Part shown: piece after piece, positions 48,422 to 59,709 of the stretch
How the letters are laid out: each line of letters begins with the position of its first letter
Numbering within the stretch: position 1 is the first letter of the stretch
NCBI GenBank assembly: GCA_022316685.1
Contig: JAKJHU010000037.1
Coordinates: forward strand, 21,289,188-21,353,187
Origin: Progne subis subis
Taxonomy: Eukaryota; Chordata; Aves; Passeriformes; Hirundinidae
Reading direction: 5' to 3'
DNA length: 64,000 bases
The notes under the pieces: generated by a model
Databases searched by the model: none
Told to the model about the DNA's origin: nothing
What the model saw: the letters and a program-made list of their open reading frames with translations, nothing else
Translations under genes and position numbers: made by a program

Positions 48422-50721
48422 TAAACATAAACAGCTTGTGACTTAAAAAACAAAATCATGTGGTTTAAAAATGAGGGGAATATCATCTGGAAACAACTTC
48501 TGTACTTCCAGGGAGGTGAAATCAGCCTTGTCATCAAAGGTTGCAAATGGAAAAGAAAAATACATGGATGCAGTCTCAGTATGACTTCATCAATATCAAA
48601 CATTTTCTAGTTTAATTCTTGTGGAAGCTATACCGCTGCTGCAGCAGTATATTAATTCATACTCATAAAATTTCATATTGCATTCTCTAAAACACTAGGA
48701 CCAACTTCTGCAGTTTAGTACCCAGGAATGATCAAAAGTTTGTAGAGACACAACAGAGCAAAGGCATCGTTTTGCTGCATCATAAAATCAATTACGTACA
48801 TTGCAACCAAAGATTATGCCTTGGACTTAACAGCTGATAAATTGCTCACTCTCCTTTTAAGGGATTGTAGCTTTTTTCATGCAGAAAATATTAGCATTAT
48901 TGATAAGTTAAATCTGCAAAAAAATGTTTTCACTATGAGCACAGTTCTTAAACTGTGTCAGATGCCTTCTTAGTTTGATGTGCTTTTACAGGGAGCGGTG
49001 CAGAACTGTCTCGTCTCATGGCCTGCAGCAACATGGAGAGGGTTGAAGGAACTAAATATTCACATTGCAACCCAGATTAACTGCACTTACTTCTTAACTG
49101 CACTTACATGTAGTTGAAGGCAATTTAAACAATAAAACTTTTTTCATCCGTGTTTATTGTGAGGGTTGAACTTGGTGATGTCACTGTTTGCCAGCTGGAA
49201 GCAATACACTTTAGGAATTGACCTCAAGATATTCCATGAAAGGAGGCTGAATCCTATTAAACAGTACGTCTATGTTTCCTTTAGCTTAAAGTGCAAGGCT
49301 TTACTGGGGCTTGTAGATAAAGTGTTGTAACTAATTCAGTTTCTACAATCACAGTTACATCAAAGCAGTAAGCACCTTCTAAAGAACATTATTTAGAAAA
49401 CAAAGCTTTGGGGATTTCCCCCTTTAGATAGGCAGAAGATGTTAAGTTAAAATCTGTCTGAAAGTGGCAGTTTCACAGACCTTGAAAGACCAACATGGTT
49501 GAAAAAAAAGGCTTTGGGGAAGCTTTAGCTGATGCTGGTAGACACCAATATGTTGGTACTGCGACAGTGGTAAAATCAGTCTGTGGTTACTGGCACACAG
49601 CAAGCGTAATATGTTACATAAATCACAGATGGCTGAGCTAGAATGTTCCTACAGGGCAATTTACTTCATGAAGGATTAGTGAATTCTAGTTTTAGTTGCT
49701 CCAAAATTAATTTAGCAGTTAAGCAATTGCACTTAGAAGTTCAGCCCTGTTCTAGATAGTACTTGGTAGGATTAATTAAGATGTGTCATTTACCGGTGGT
49801 ATGTTGAGCACCAGAATAACTAAAGAGTGCTTCTTTGTCTGCTATAGCGTTAACTCATGAGAACAGGGGAAGAGGTCAAGTTACTTTGGTATCCAAAGCC
49901 AAAGTTAAGTGTTGTGGCTGGTAGTCTTAACACTTGCAGTCTGTGTAATATTAAAAATGGTTTGTAGGGAGTTTGTAATACCCCCAGTGACAGGGGTATT
50001 TATTTGGGCCTATATCAACAACATTGGAGATGTCAGAACTCCAAGATTTATTATTATCATCATTATTATTTTTAGTCTAGCTTTCACCAATGGCTGAGGG
50101 AGAAGAGGGAGAGAGGTTGGCCTCAGAGCCTATTAATAAGCTCTGCAGTGTGTTGGTGCAGTGGTCTGCAGAGGCAGTGCTGGCAGGGGACTTTCAGCTG
50201 GTTAACGTCACAGGTTGTTGTCTGGAGCTTGGTCCTGCATTCCCAGCAGAAAGCCTGGTGTTTCTCCTTTCCCCCCAAATGGCAGCAGAGCTGTGATACA
50301 GTGGGAAGCCTGGGCAGCCATACTAAAGCTTAATATATTCGTTACAAAAATACACAGCCATGTTTTAGAGAGTGATGCACCAGTGAAAGCAGCTAGCATG
50401 GTTGCCTGTTGCTTCATCTGCTGTCACATGCTTGTTTACAACTTCAGGGCTTAAAATAAATGTTGTCTTATAGCCCTGATCAGTGTCGTCACCTTCCTGC
50501 CAGGATGACTTGCTCAGGGATGGAGTGGAGCTGGCTGCCTGGCTGATACCTCAGCAGCTCTGTCGTGCACACTGTGCTCTGGCACCTTTGCCCACAGGTC
50601 CTGGGATGGTTGCATCAGTGGTTGCTGTGCTGTTTCTTGTCCCTTACTTGGTGTTACTCCGGGAGCTTTTGAAGTGAAGGTGGCCGTAGAAGGCCGCTTA
50701 AAAAGAGCCTCCTTTTCTGCA

Positions 50722-50795
50722 AGAACAGAGAGTTGGACTCAATGATCCTTGGTGGGCACCTTCCCATACTCATGATGTTGAGTATGATTCTCATA
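50722..50795 (+). mobile_element. CR1 LINE remnant, extreme 3' end
   Basis: 'gagttggactcaatgatcct' followed by 'tgggcaccttcccatactca' and 'gagtatgattctcatag' matches the last part of CR1. A possible extension to the left as far as about 50670 is too diverged to be sure. Confidence 0.75.
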
Positions 50796-51525
50796 GTCAA
50801 CATATGATAACGTATGTGATTCTAACATATATATTAAGGTTAGAATAAATGTTGCCGTTTATAAATCAGTGTGTATCCACGCTTGTTTTTAATGTAGGAG
50901 AGAGAAGAGCCGATGCATGACAAAATCCTTGTGCCATGTATCATAGTGCATCATTTGGGAGAGGGAAAGCTGCAGTCCCTCCTCAGCTAGTGCAAGAGGT
51001 TTCCCATGGGAGTGCTCTGCTCCTTAGCTTCGCCTGCCTCGGACAGCCTGGGTTTTTAAAGTATACTGCAGTCTCTTGTTAGGAAACAACAGCCATGTGT
51101 TAGGAGAAGGGCATTGCATTTCCCCTTGTTGAATCCTCCCGTTTTCCCTTCTTCCCAGACCTGTCCTGTTCTGAGACGCGTGGATGTTCAGCGCCTGTCT
51201 CCTGCCGAGTCACCGCCTCTCTTGCCTGGCTCTGCAGGGTTGCGAGGCACTTGGAGGCAGCTCGGGCCCTCCGTCAGGAGGGCTGTATAGTATTGCAAAA
51301 TCTCATTTGCCATTAGATTATGCTTGGAGTAAATCAGCGTGTTACTTTAGCCTTTCACCTCGGAATGTATACATGCCGGAGAGGAGGAGGCGGGCAAGCG
51401 AAACCCCGGATAGGTCAAAACTAAATTCATTTCGGTGACTTCATCTGTCTCTAGTTGGATCTGATCCCGGCTCAAACTCCCAAGCCCGCCTTGCCCGCAG
51501 CGTTTTCTGGACTTAAAAGGCGGAA

Positions 51526-51722
51526 ATGGCCGGAGCCGGGAGCAGCGGGGCCGGGCTGCCCGAGGCGCGGCGCGGCTGCTGTCCTGCTGTCCTGCTGTCC
51601 TGCTGTCCTGCTGGGCTCTGCCTGACACAGTGCCTCAGTGCCCTGCAGTCCCCGTGCCCAGCACTGCTGGCTGCTCCTCATCGCGCTTCTCACTGTTCCG
51701 AGCCCTTCCCAGCCCCGGACAG
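51526..51722 (+). CDS. possible alternative MAPRE2 first coding exon
   Basis: An ATG with G at -3 and G at +4 opens a frame reading MAGAGSSGAGLPEARRG and onward. At 51722 it meets a CAG|GTATTC donor. The 197 bases leave two over, the phase needed to enter exon 2 at 59582 and give D-S-WGMAVN. The peptide (65 residues) is Ala-, Ser- and Cys-rich and matches nothing I know. It includes the octamer repeat at 51576, so it may not be conserved. The phase match has a one-in-three chance of being accidental and the donor is only fair. Without transcripts this remains a hypothesis. Confidence 0.25.
51576..51613 (+). repeat. 8-bp tandem repeat CTGCTGTC, four copies plus part
   Basis: Four exact copies of CTGCTGTC and a partial fifth. 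Because the unit is not a multiple of three, each length change by one unit would shift the overlapping 51526 frame. That argues against a conserved coding role downstream of it. Confidence 0.92.
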
Positions 51723-52116
51723 GTATTCCTTGGTGCAGACGCAGGTGGCTGTGTCCACGGTGTTCCGCCTGGAAGCTCGCAGGCTGCCCTCGAGCGGGGC
51801 CGGTGGATTTGGGGACAAGCTCTCCTCCGCTGCTGTCTTCATTTTCCCCTAAATCTGCGTTTGCTAAAGAGCTTGGAAATCTCCTCTCTGAAACTACTCA
51901 TCCATCAACTGGTGGGAGCAAAATGATGAGAGGTTCCCCTGTTATTTTCAGTACTTGGGCTAGGAACTGAGGTTTGCTTGCACGGGCTGCCTCTCAAGGC
52001 ATCCTTTCTCCTGTGGTCAGCGCTGATGTTACCTTGCTTTATGGCACGTTTTTAATCTCTTGGAAATCCTTTAGCAATGTCTGCATGTTTGCTTGATAAT
52101 CTGTTATTATCCATAA

Positions 52117-52240
52117 GGGGGGAAAAAAAACCCCCCAAAAAAACCAAAAAAACCCCCCCAAAAATAAAAAACTAAAACAAAACAAAACAACAACAACAAC
52201 CAAAAAAAAAAAAAAAAACAAAAACAAAACAACAAAAAAA
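52117..52240 (-). repeat. A/C tract with a G6/C6 hairpin at its edge
   Basis: Starts G6-A8-C6 (52117-52136), a perfect 6-bp stem with an A8 loop. About 100 bases of A and C follow (one or two T), including (AAAAC)n and (CAA)n. On the minus strand it is the same G/T-only class as 8359 and 42621. Confidence 0.92.
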
Positions 52241-52438
52241 AAGGAGAATTGAAGTTCCTGCTTGTGCCTGGGTGAATTGAGACTGTTTAATGGACGATTA
52301 AAAAGTTGGTTTATTCACCATCTTTCTAGACATCTTCTAGTTACAAAATGGTCATAGACACCTTCAGTTTTCTAATATGTATGTGTTTCCAATTGACTTG
52401 AGTTTATTGTCTGAGAATTATTTTCTTTGAATCGACTT

Positions 52439-52449
52439 CCCCCCCCCCC
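52439..52449 (+). repeat. C11 homopolymer
   Basis: Eleven consecutive C. Just downstream the 13-base word GTCTATTGTGAAA occurs twice within about 45 bases. Confidence 0.9.
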
Positions 52450-54877
52450 TTCACAATCCCCTTGTCTATTGTGAAAGGTAGACTTGTTGCCAGCGTCTAT
52501 TGTGAAAATTTGACAGGTTGAATGTCTCTTCCTTCAGGGCATCAGAGCAGAAATTCAGGCTTAAGATCTTAGAGTTGAAAGCCTTGGCAGGGGGAGGGTA
52601 ATAACTGAGTAAAAGCAGTGGAATTTTTAGCACTGCAGCTTTTCCATGGTTAAGGTCCTCTTGTTCAGCCTACTTCAAAGGTTTTTTTGTTGTTCATCAT
52701 TATAAAATGCCTTCTTAATTTGTAGTAACGTTCTTTTTATACTGAGATTTGTATGTCCTTACCCCATGTAACTAGTGCCTGTCTATTCAGCAGAAAACAT
52801 TGCTATTGCTTTGTTCAACTGCTCTAAGGTGTGGTTTGAGGGTGCTGTGCACGGCTGTGGTTCATTTCTAGCCAGAGTGAATATAGCTGTGTGGAAATGG
52901 TGGTGGCCAGAGGCTCTGAATTGCTTCCATTGTGTGTAAGCTATTGATGTCTGTCTTTATTGAACCTCTGTCCTTAGTCAAGAACTTTTTTTTTTAAATT
53001 AACATTTGTTTCCTTATAGAAATTGATAAGGAACCTTTCAGAGTGTGTAAATACTTTCAGCCATAATTAAGGTATTATGTAGTTAGGTGTTACAATGCTG
53101 TTGCATTGTACTTGTGATGGTAAAGGTGAATCCTGAAAAAAAAGGAATTTTGTTACTGTAGAGACATGACATTGCTGTTTCATTGCCACAGTTTCAGTGG
53201 CAGCAGGAGTGAGATTGTAGTTGGAGAAATAAAGTTTTAGTTACGGTATGGAAATACAGCTGGCAGATTGAAGTGAATGCAAATATGACTGGCAGATGCG
53301 GGTCAGTGAATGTGGCTTGTCCTTCTCAGGTGGACCTTTTAGTGCCCTGAAATCTTCAAAGCACTAAATAATTGTCCTGGAATTTGAAGCTGTTCTTTTC
53401 ATTTTTGTGAACTAGCCCAGTTTAATAACTGGTTGGGGAATAAATTTCTAACTATTTCTAAAAGCTATGCAGTATACAGTGTAATGCATTGCAAGTTATT
53501 AGGCTGTATCAGAGGATTCGGCTCAAGTTGTGCATATTGTTGGAATACTTCTGGTTGTGTTTTTCACATTTGAGGAAACTGAATATCTGAAAAAGAATCA
53601 GTATTTTTCTGCCTCTCAGATAATAAGTTTTTTGGGGGGCAGTAGGTTTTCTAAAGCCATATGTAGCACAAACCAGAATTACCAGGAGCCTTTATAAAAA
53701 GTACTCCGATTTTGGTCTAAATCAGTCCTTTAGACCCATCATAAACATTTATGTAGGTCAGAACATCCCAGCATTGTCAGGAAGCCTCTAATTTAGAAGA
53801 AAAAAATTCCCTAATCCGATCAGAGTACATCTCTATTACTCTAATTTCACTTGCATTTAAACAGGGAAGTGCAATGAAAACAATAGAAAATACGCTGTTG
53901 GCTGTGTTCAGTGATAATCCGGCAATATTCAAGCCATAAAATGTACATGGATTGCCTCAGCTTTGTCTAGACTATGTAGATTACTTCACAAATCATTTCA
54001 GGTCAAGTCATATCCGTGTGGTAAATGTAAAATAGGATTCAGAAGTGAGGGAGGCGTGCGCATAATAAAAATATTTTTAACATTTCAGGACTATTTAGCA
54101 ACATGAGAAGAGTGCAAAAGAGATTTGACATTCAGCACTTAAAAGCATGAATTTCTCATAGTATTACAATCAGAGAATTCTTTTATTCCTTTTTTTTCCC
54201 CCATGGCAGTGCTTCATTGTGATTGATCGTGTCTCTGATTCAGTTTCTGGCTAGATAGAGCCTTTGTGTTGCTTGCTACAAGTATCACTGCGGTTGCAGC
54301 TCTCTGATGCCACGGTATTTGCTGCAGAAGTGCAGCATAAGTCAAAAGGGAGAGTAAGAACAGTGTTGTCAGCACTGCATAGGAGCTTTTTTGTTGATCT
54401 TCTGTCTGCAGGACTGCTTTCTGTAAAGACAACCTCAAGCATAACTGGCCTCTAATGACTGTGGCTGAGGCTGTGTGCAGTGAGTGTTAAAGAAACCAGC
54501 AAGGTCCAGCTGCAAATGAGTCAGCATTTCAGGACGGTATAAAAGGATGAATTTTCCTTGTACAGGGATTTATCCAATGAATCTGGCAGGTTTCTTCCTT
54601 CAGGGATTTGTTTTTGCAGTATTTTAATCTAGAAAGCCTTTTCACCAGCAGCTGCTGCAGTCCCATTCAGCTTCGTCTTAGCCTTTCTGCTGTTATCTCC
54701 TGCTTTAGTAATTTTTGGTGTGAGATCTTTTGTTTTATTGGCAGTACCTTATCAGATTCCAGAAGGCTCCTCTGTACTGTCACGCAGACTTTCCAAAAGT
54801 CTCTATCCATTTGTAGTAGTATCAATTTGTCTCTTTGTACTACTATCTAATACAATTATGTCTATTTGTACTAAACG

Positions 54878-55130
54878 GGAGACGGTGGGCAGAAACTGGA
54901 ACACAGGAGGTTCCACCTGAACATAAAGAAGAAATTCTTTACTGTAAGGGTGACTGAGCACTGGAGCAGGTTCCCCAGAGGAGTTGTAGAGTCTCCTCCT
55001 CTGGAGATAATCAAAAGCCATCTGGACACAATGCTGAGTAATGTGCTCTAGGTGGCCCTGCTTGAGCAGGGAGGTTGGGCTACGTGACCTGGAGTGGTCC
55101 CTTCAACCGTGCCTGTTCTGTGAAAATGTG
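54878..55130 (+). mobile_element. CR1 LINE fragment, 3' end
   Basis: Among the least diverged CR1 copies here: 'cagaaactggaacacaggag', 'gaaattctttactgtaaggg', 'gactgagcactggagcaggt', 'ctcctcctctggagataatc', 'gtgctctaggtggccctgct', 'tggtcccttcaaccgtgcc' and 'tgttctgtga'. Truncated at the 5' side near 54878. Confidence 0.95.
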
Positions 55131-57169
55131 AGGGCCTTGCAGGTTCAGAGGTGATGGCAAGTGTGGTGAGTTTTTACAGTACAAATAGATTCATTGCTGT
55201 AATCCTTCTAGTCTTGTCATTATTACTGGTTTGTTGTGATGCAGCTTCTGCTGCCAACAACTGTTAGTTTATCCCTGGAAAAATAAAGTAAATGTGCTTC
55301 TTGCAAAACTGTTCTTAAGAACAGCTGGATAGTACCTTGTAACAGCTGCAGTTATCTGTAGCAAGAGCAGTGGAAAATACCCAATATCTCAATGTTCAAT
55401 GCTGCACATATTGCCTTAAAAAATTAATAGACTATTGGGTATAACGTTTACCATCAGGCATGCTGAGCCAGTGTATTTCTAACTGGGCAAACTGCTTAAG
55501 CATGTACATGGTTTTCAGCACCTGTCTAATCCTCTGAACTCGTGTCTGTGGTGTGTAGTTGTGTATGTGTTAAGTGTTTTCCTGAAATGGCCTAGACTAA
55601 TATGTGGAGACTTTCCTCGGGCTTGAAGTAAAACAAGGGAGTGGTTTTTGGCTAGGCAGTACTGTAACAGCCAGAGGTTTTTAATGTCCCCCCGTGCCCT
55701 CTTAAGTGGGAGGTATGATGTGCTATCTTCAGTCTGCTTTCAGTTACTATAGAATCACCAGGCACCGCCATGGAATTCTGGAGATACCAGGTAGATACTG
55801 GTTTTCAGTCTTGTGTAAGCCTCATTGCAATCTTATGATTCAGAGCCTTCAGTGTAAACAAGCAAAAGCCCAACAAGCTGAAAATGTAAATAATGTTATT
55901 GGAAAGAAGCAGCGTATTACAACATAAAATCAAGTTGTTAGCTGCTTGGCTGTTCAGAGTATGGCCTGTGTGTCTCCACCTGTCCAGCTGTTCTCTTGCA
56001 TCACTTTACACATGTTTATTAATGTGTTTTGAAGATGGATCACATTTTTCAAAGTACTTCAGCACTTTGAGAACTCAGTCCTGCAGAAAAACCACAGCCC
56101 AGCTGTAGATGTTGAGCACAGTTGTTCTTGAATGTTGCTGAGCATGGTAGCTGCACTACCTACACCTGCTTGTTGGTTTGGGTTTTTTTTCCTTCTTTTT
56201 TATTTTGTTTAAAGTCACTCTTTGTGGCAAACAGGATATGTGTGTATCTAAACACCAAAGCAGAACTTGCTTACTGTAAAGGAAACCTTTCCCAGCTGAG
56301 TGTATTTAGAACATAACCAGTAGGAGCGGGGGGAAGAAGAGATGCAAAGACAGGGTGAACTCTTGCAAGAGAAGCAGCTGTGGGATATTCACAAATATGT
56401 CAACAAAGCACTTAAGAATGAATGGCAGTGGCGTGTTGCTGAGTTTTTTAATAGAAATTCTGATTCATTTTGCCTTTGCTTGCAATTGTACTCACACACT
56501 GTTGTGCACAATTGTGTACAATCTGAAGCTATTGTCTCTAATAGCTTGAACTTGTCTCTAATAAATAATCCAAACTTTTGTTTGACCCTTAGACCATAAT
56601 AATTCATTTGCAGATACAGCATAAGTTGTATTACAGGTATCCTTCAGGGTAGCATTGTAAAACTCAAGGTTATTCATTTACTCAGAGTTTCCTGCAGTAG
56701 AATTCCCCACCCCATGCAATGCAGCAGAGGAAGTTGTTTGCTCCCTTGTGGGTTGCAGAAGGATGGGTATTTCTCTTTGCAGTTCTTTGTGGAAAAAGGT
56801 GATGAAGGAAGTTCTGCTTCCTTTCTGTGTGTGTGCATTTTCTTGATCTTTTTAACAGAGCGAACTTTCCCTTTTCACTAGTGGTAGCTGATGGTTTTTC
56901 TGAGCTCTGCCTGGCCTCAGAGGCCAAATAAAATGTTCTTGAAGTAGTGGTAATTACAGATCAGAGTAGCTTTATTTCAAATGTTCTCATCTAAATATCT
57001 TTAGTTGCTGTAGAATTCAGTGGACTGCTCTATATAGAACTGTTGGATTAGTGTTAAGCTCACTGTTCCCAGTTCTAAGTGAATATTTAATTATTAGGCT
57101 GTTATTTCAGCTGGTCTTACGTACAGTATTTAGAGTGCTAGTTTAATAGTGACAGCGGTAATATCTCTC

Positions 57170-57330
57170 TGTTAGTTTTTATCTATATAAATAATAATAT
57201 AAATATAGTAAAATAAAAATATTTATTATACTAGTTAAATATAAAGAAAATAATTACATGTTCATTTAATATTAAATAGTGATTATTACAAAATAAAATT
57301 ATAATTATAAATATCTAAAAATAATAAAAC
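57170..57330. repeat. AT-rich low-complexity block
   Basis: About 160 bases of nearly pure A/T made of ATAAATA, TTATTA and AAATAAAA words. No coding content, and no promoter elements other than chance TATA-like words. Confidence 0.88.
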
Positions 57331-59581
57331 CCATGTGTTTCAAACTTCAGATGCCATTAGTATCAAGGGGGTTGTTTGCCTGCTCAGTGCCTTCCATCCT
57401 GATGTTGAAGCTAAGCTTTCATGGTTAGCCATTGTGGTGTAGTTTTAAGAGTAAAAGGGCACTCCCTGTTTCTAAAACTTTGTTCCTAGCACTTGATTCA
57501 ATCCGAGTACTTAGTGCATGCCAAGAAAGCGACCTTTGCTAACTCTTGCAGTGAATACAGGGCTGTGTTCACACAGCTGGCTGTGCTGCATGCGAGCCCG
57601 CGGGAAGAGCAGAGCAGACTGAACACAGGCTGATTTCTTCCGTGCTCCAGAGCTGCCTGGACAGAAGCGCGTAGGGAGGTAGCCTGGTTCCGAAAGAATT
57701 TCTGCCAGTGGTTGCCTGACTATTGGAGCATGAATTTTTCGACCCTATTTTCTGTCTCTCTCCTTTTTTTTTAATTCCTCATAAAGCAAATTTGAGGGTT
57801 TTATGTCTTCCATCTTAATGTCAGTAGATGGGAACAACTTGAACAACCTTCTGTTTGTGAGATTTGTTTCCTAGAAAGTGGCCTGTATTATGAACTTCGT
57901 AATCTTGTATTTAAATTTCTTCTCTGTGTTATGTACTTACACACTTACATGGTTCCAAATCAAGTTTTGTGCTGGTAGGCTTTTCCCACACATTCTACCT
58001 GGGTTGCCTCACCTAGTTAGCGCACGTAACTATGGGTGGAATTAATCTGCAGTCTTTGTGTTCCCTGCAGAATTGACTATCAGGCTTCAAAGGGTTACAT
58101 CACTTCAAATTCTCAATGGAAATAGTCCGTGCAGACCTCAGATCGTACAGAGGTGTTCCTGCTCTCTTGCATCGACTCTAGAAGGCTGAGATCCAAAGCT
58201 GAGATGGCAGGACTGGCACCAAAGCTAGATCGATAAGTGTTAGCTACAGGGTGCCACTAGAGACGAAGGTGTACAGTCCCCAGCAAACCAAGAATAATCA
58301 TTCAACTTTGACTCTTTGGTCATTTCTGAGACAATCACATGCTTGGATTGCTTCTAGTGGACTAGATTCCCATTATCATGGGAACATTACTTACTCTCTC
58401 CATGAACTTGATTCTGCTCTTTGAAACTACTGATGAGATAAACCTGAGTGTGCTCATCTTTTCTCTGCAACGTTTTGCAGCAGAAAGATGTGACTAGGGA
58501 GGATAACAGGGAGCAAAGTTCAGTAGCATGTGTTTCTGGTCTGTGTACCCGGGAATGTGATAAAAGCTACGAGTTGCCAGCTTCCAGAAAGGGACTTTTG
58601 CTAACTAAAAGAATCTATCTAAGGTGATGTAACTGTAAAAACTTGAAGCACAGAGTGTCATTTGCAAAGGTCTCGGTGAAATGCTACCTGAACACTGTTT
58701 GAAGCTGTCTGTTCAAGAAGGACTGCTGGCATGACCAGTCAGTGAATGTCTGACTTGATATAAGAGACTCACATTGATTTGTTTTATCTAGACTACCTGG
58801 GCATTGGGACAGACACTGAGTGCTGTCTCTAAAGCATTAGGAAATCTGCTCTGGGGAAGAAAAAACCATTAGGGCTGGAGGATTATGTTGGCAGAAGAAC
58901 AAATGGGTTTAAGCTGAGAGGAAATGTTCCCAATGTTTGAGAAGAATTGGGCTCCACAGCAGCTTTCCAACCAGGCAGTTGTGGGTGCAAATCTCAGTTG
59001 CTTTCAGGATAGACATTGGTACATTGATAACAGAGATTATCTGATACTCACTCTGTGATTGTTAGGAACTGAATTAATGTTCCAAAAGGCCCCTGTCCCA
59101 GTAATAAATCAGTATTTCAGTAAGTAGAACAGCTACTTCATCATTTAGAAGTTATCTAAAATTAAATGTTGCTTTAGGGAGCCTGGTCATCCTGCAGTGG
59201 CAAAAAACTGACAGATGTCAGATCTCTGCATTGAAGCAGCGCAGTGTGACAAAATCTCGGGTCCTCTGATGCTGTCAATGTATCTTTAGGTCTGATCCTG
59301 GGGTTTTTTTCCTACCTTATTGGCATGAAGCAGAATACAGTAGGTTTGTATGTTCTTAAAGTTCACAGTGACAGCCAGAGAAATATGTTCATAGATTCCA
59401 AGAGGGCATTGAGGAGGTTATGTATTATCAAAGAATAAAAACTACGCCTCCTTTCTCAATAAGTAAGAGAGGGGTTTGAGTTTTCTTTCCTTGTTTTGAA
59501 CAGGAAGTGTATATTCATCGTATTCAGAAAACAATTACCAAAATGTCAAAAATATTTTTGTCTCTCTTTTTTTTTTCCTAG

Positions 59582-59709
59582 TTGGGGAATGGCGGTCAAC
59601 GTGTACTCTACCTCTATAACCCAGGAGACTATGAGCAGACATGACATCATTGCATGGGTTAATGATATATTAGCTTTAAACTACACAAAAGTTGAACAAC
59701 TCTGTTCAG
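59582..59709 (+). CDS. MAPRE2: MAPRE2 coding exon 2 (start of the CH domain)
   Basis: Codes for the last base of codon 40, residues 41-82 and the first base of codon 83. It reads [20 protein letters not shown] and then DIIAWVND...[10 protein letters not shown]. This is the highly conserved beginning of the EB-family calponin-homology domain, which contacts the microtubule lattice. The acceptor AG is at 59580-59581 and the donor is TCAG|GTAAGA at 59710. The length (128 bases) keeps phase. Met43 lies in GGAATGG, a strong start context, and equals the first residue of EB1-like proteins. A transcript lacking exon 1 could therefore start here and give an EB1-length N terminus, as I recall for a human short isoform. 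No premature stop or frameshift is present. Confidence 0.98.

Larger units (their letters stand above)
51160..51850 (+). promoter_or_regulatory. MAPRE2: internal CpG-rich region, candidate alternative MAPRE2 promoter
   Basis: Within AT-rich intron 1 this 0.7 kb region has roughly 25 CpGs, densest between 51360 and 51810. It carries a GC box (GAGGCGGGC near 51388), an AAAAGGCGGAAATGG stretch before an ATG at 51526, and a G/C-rich open frame that follows. The sequence is what one expects of an internal promoter with its own first exon. It could instead be an orphan CpG island acting as an enhancer. Confidence 0.45.
39318..59581 (+). other. MAPRE2: MAPRE2 intron 1
   Basis: A 20,264-base intron with GT at 39318 and AG at 59580-59581, the acceptor preceded by the pyrimidine tract 'ctctcttttttttttccta'. 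The first 500 bases belong to the CpG island. It then contains a CpG-retaining patch with hairpins (39.9-40.47 kb), G/T tracts, CR1 fragments at 47160, 47745, 50722 and 54878, a second CpG-rich region at 51.16-51.85 kb, an A/C tract at 52117 and an AT-rich block at 57170. Apart from the 51.5 kb ORF I see no coding sequence in it. Confidence 0.93.

Noticed and set aside
51347..51693. Minus-strand frames of 73-93 codons rich in QQDS
   Set aside because: They come from the reverse of the CTGCTGTC repeat and surrounding GC-rich DNA, and have no gene context.
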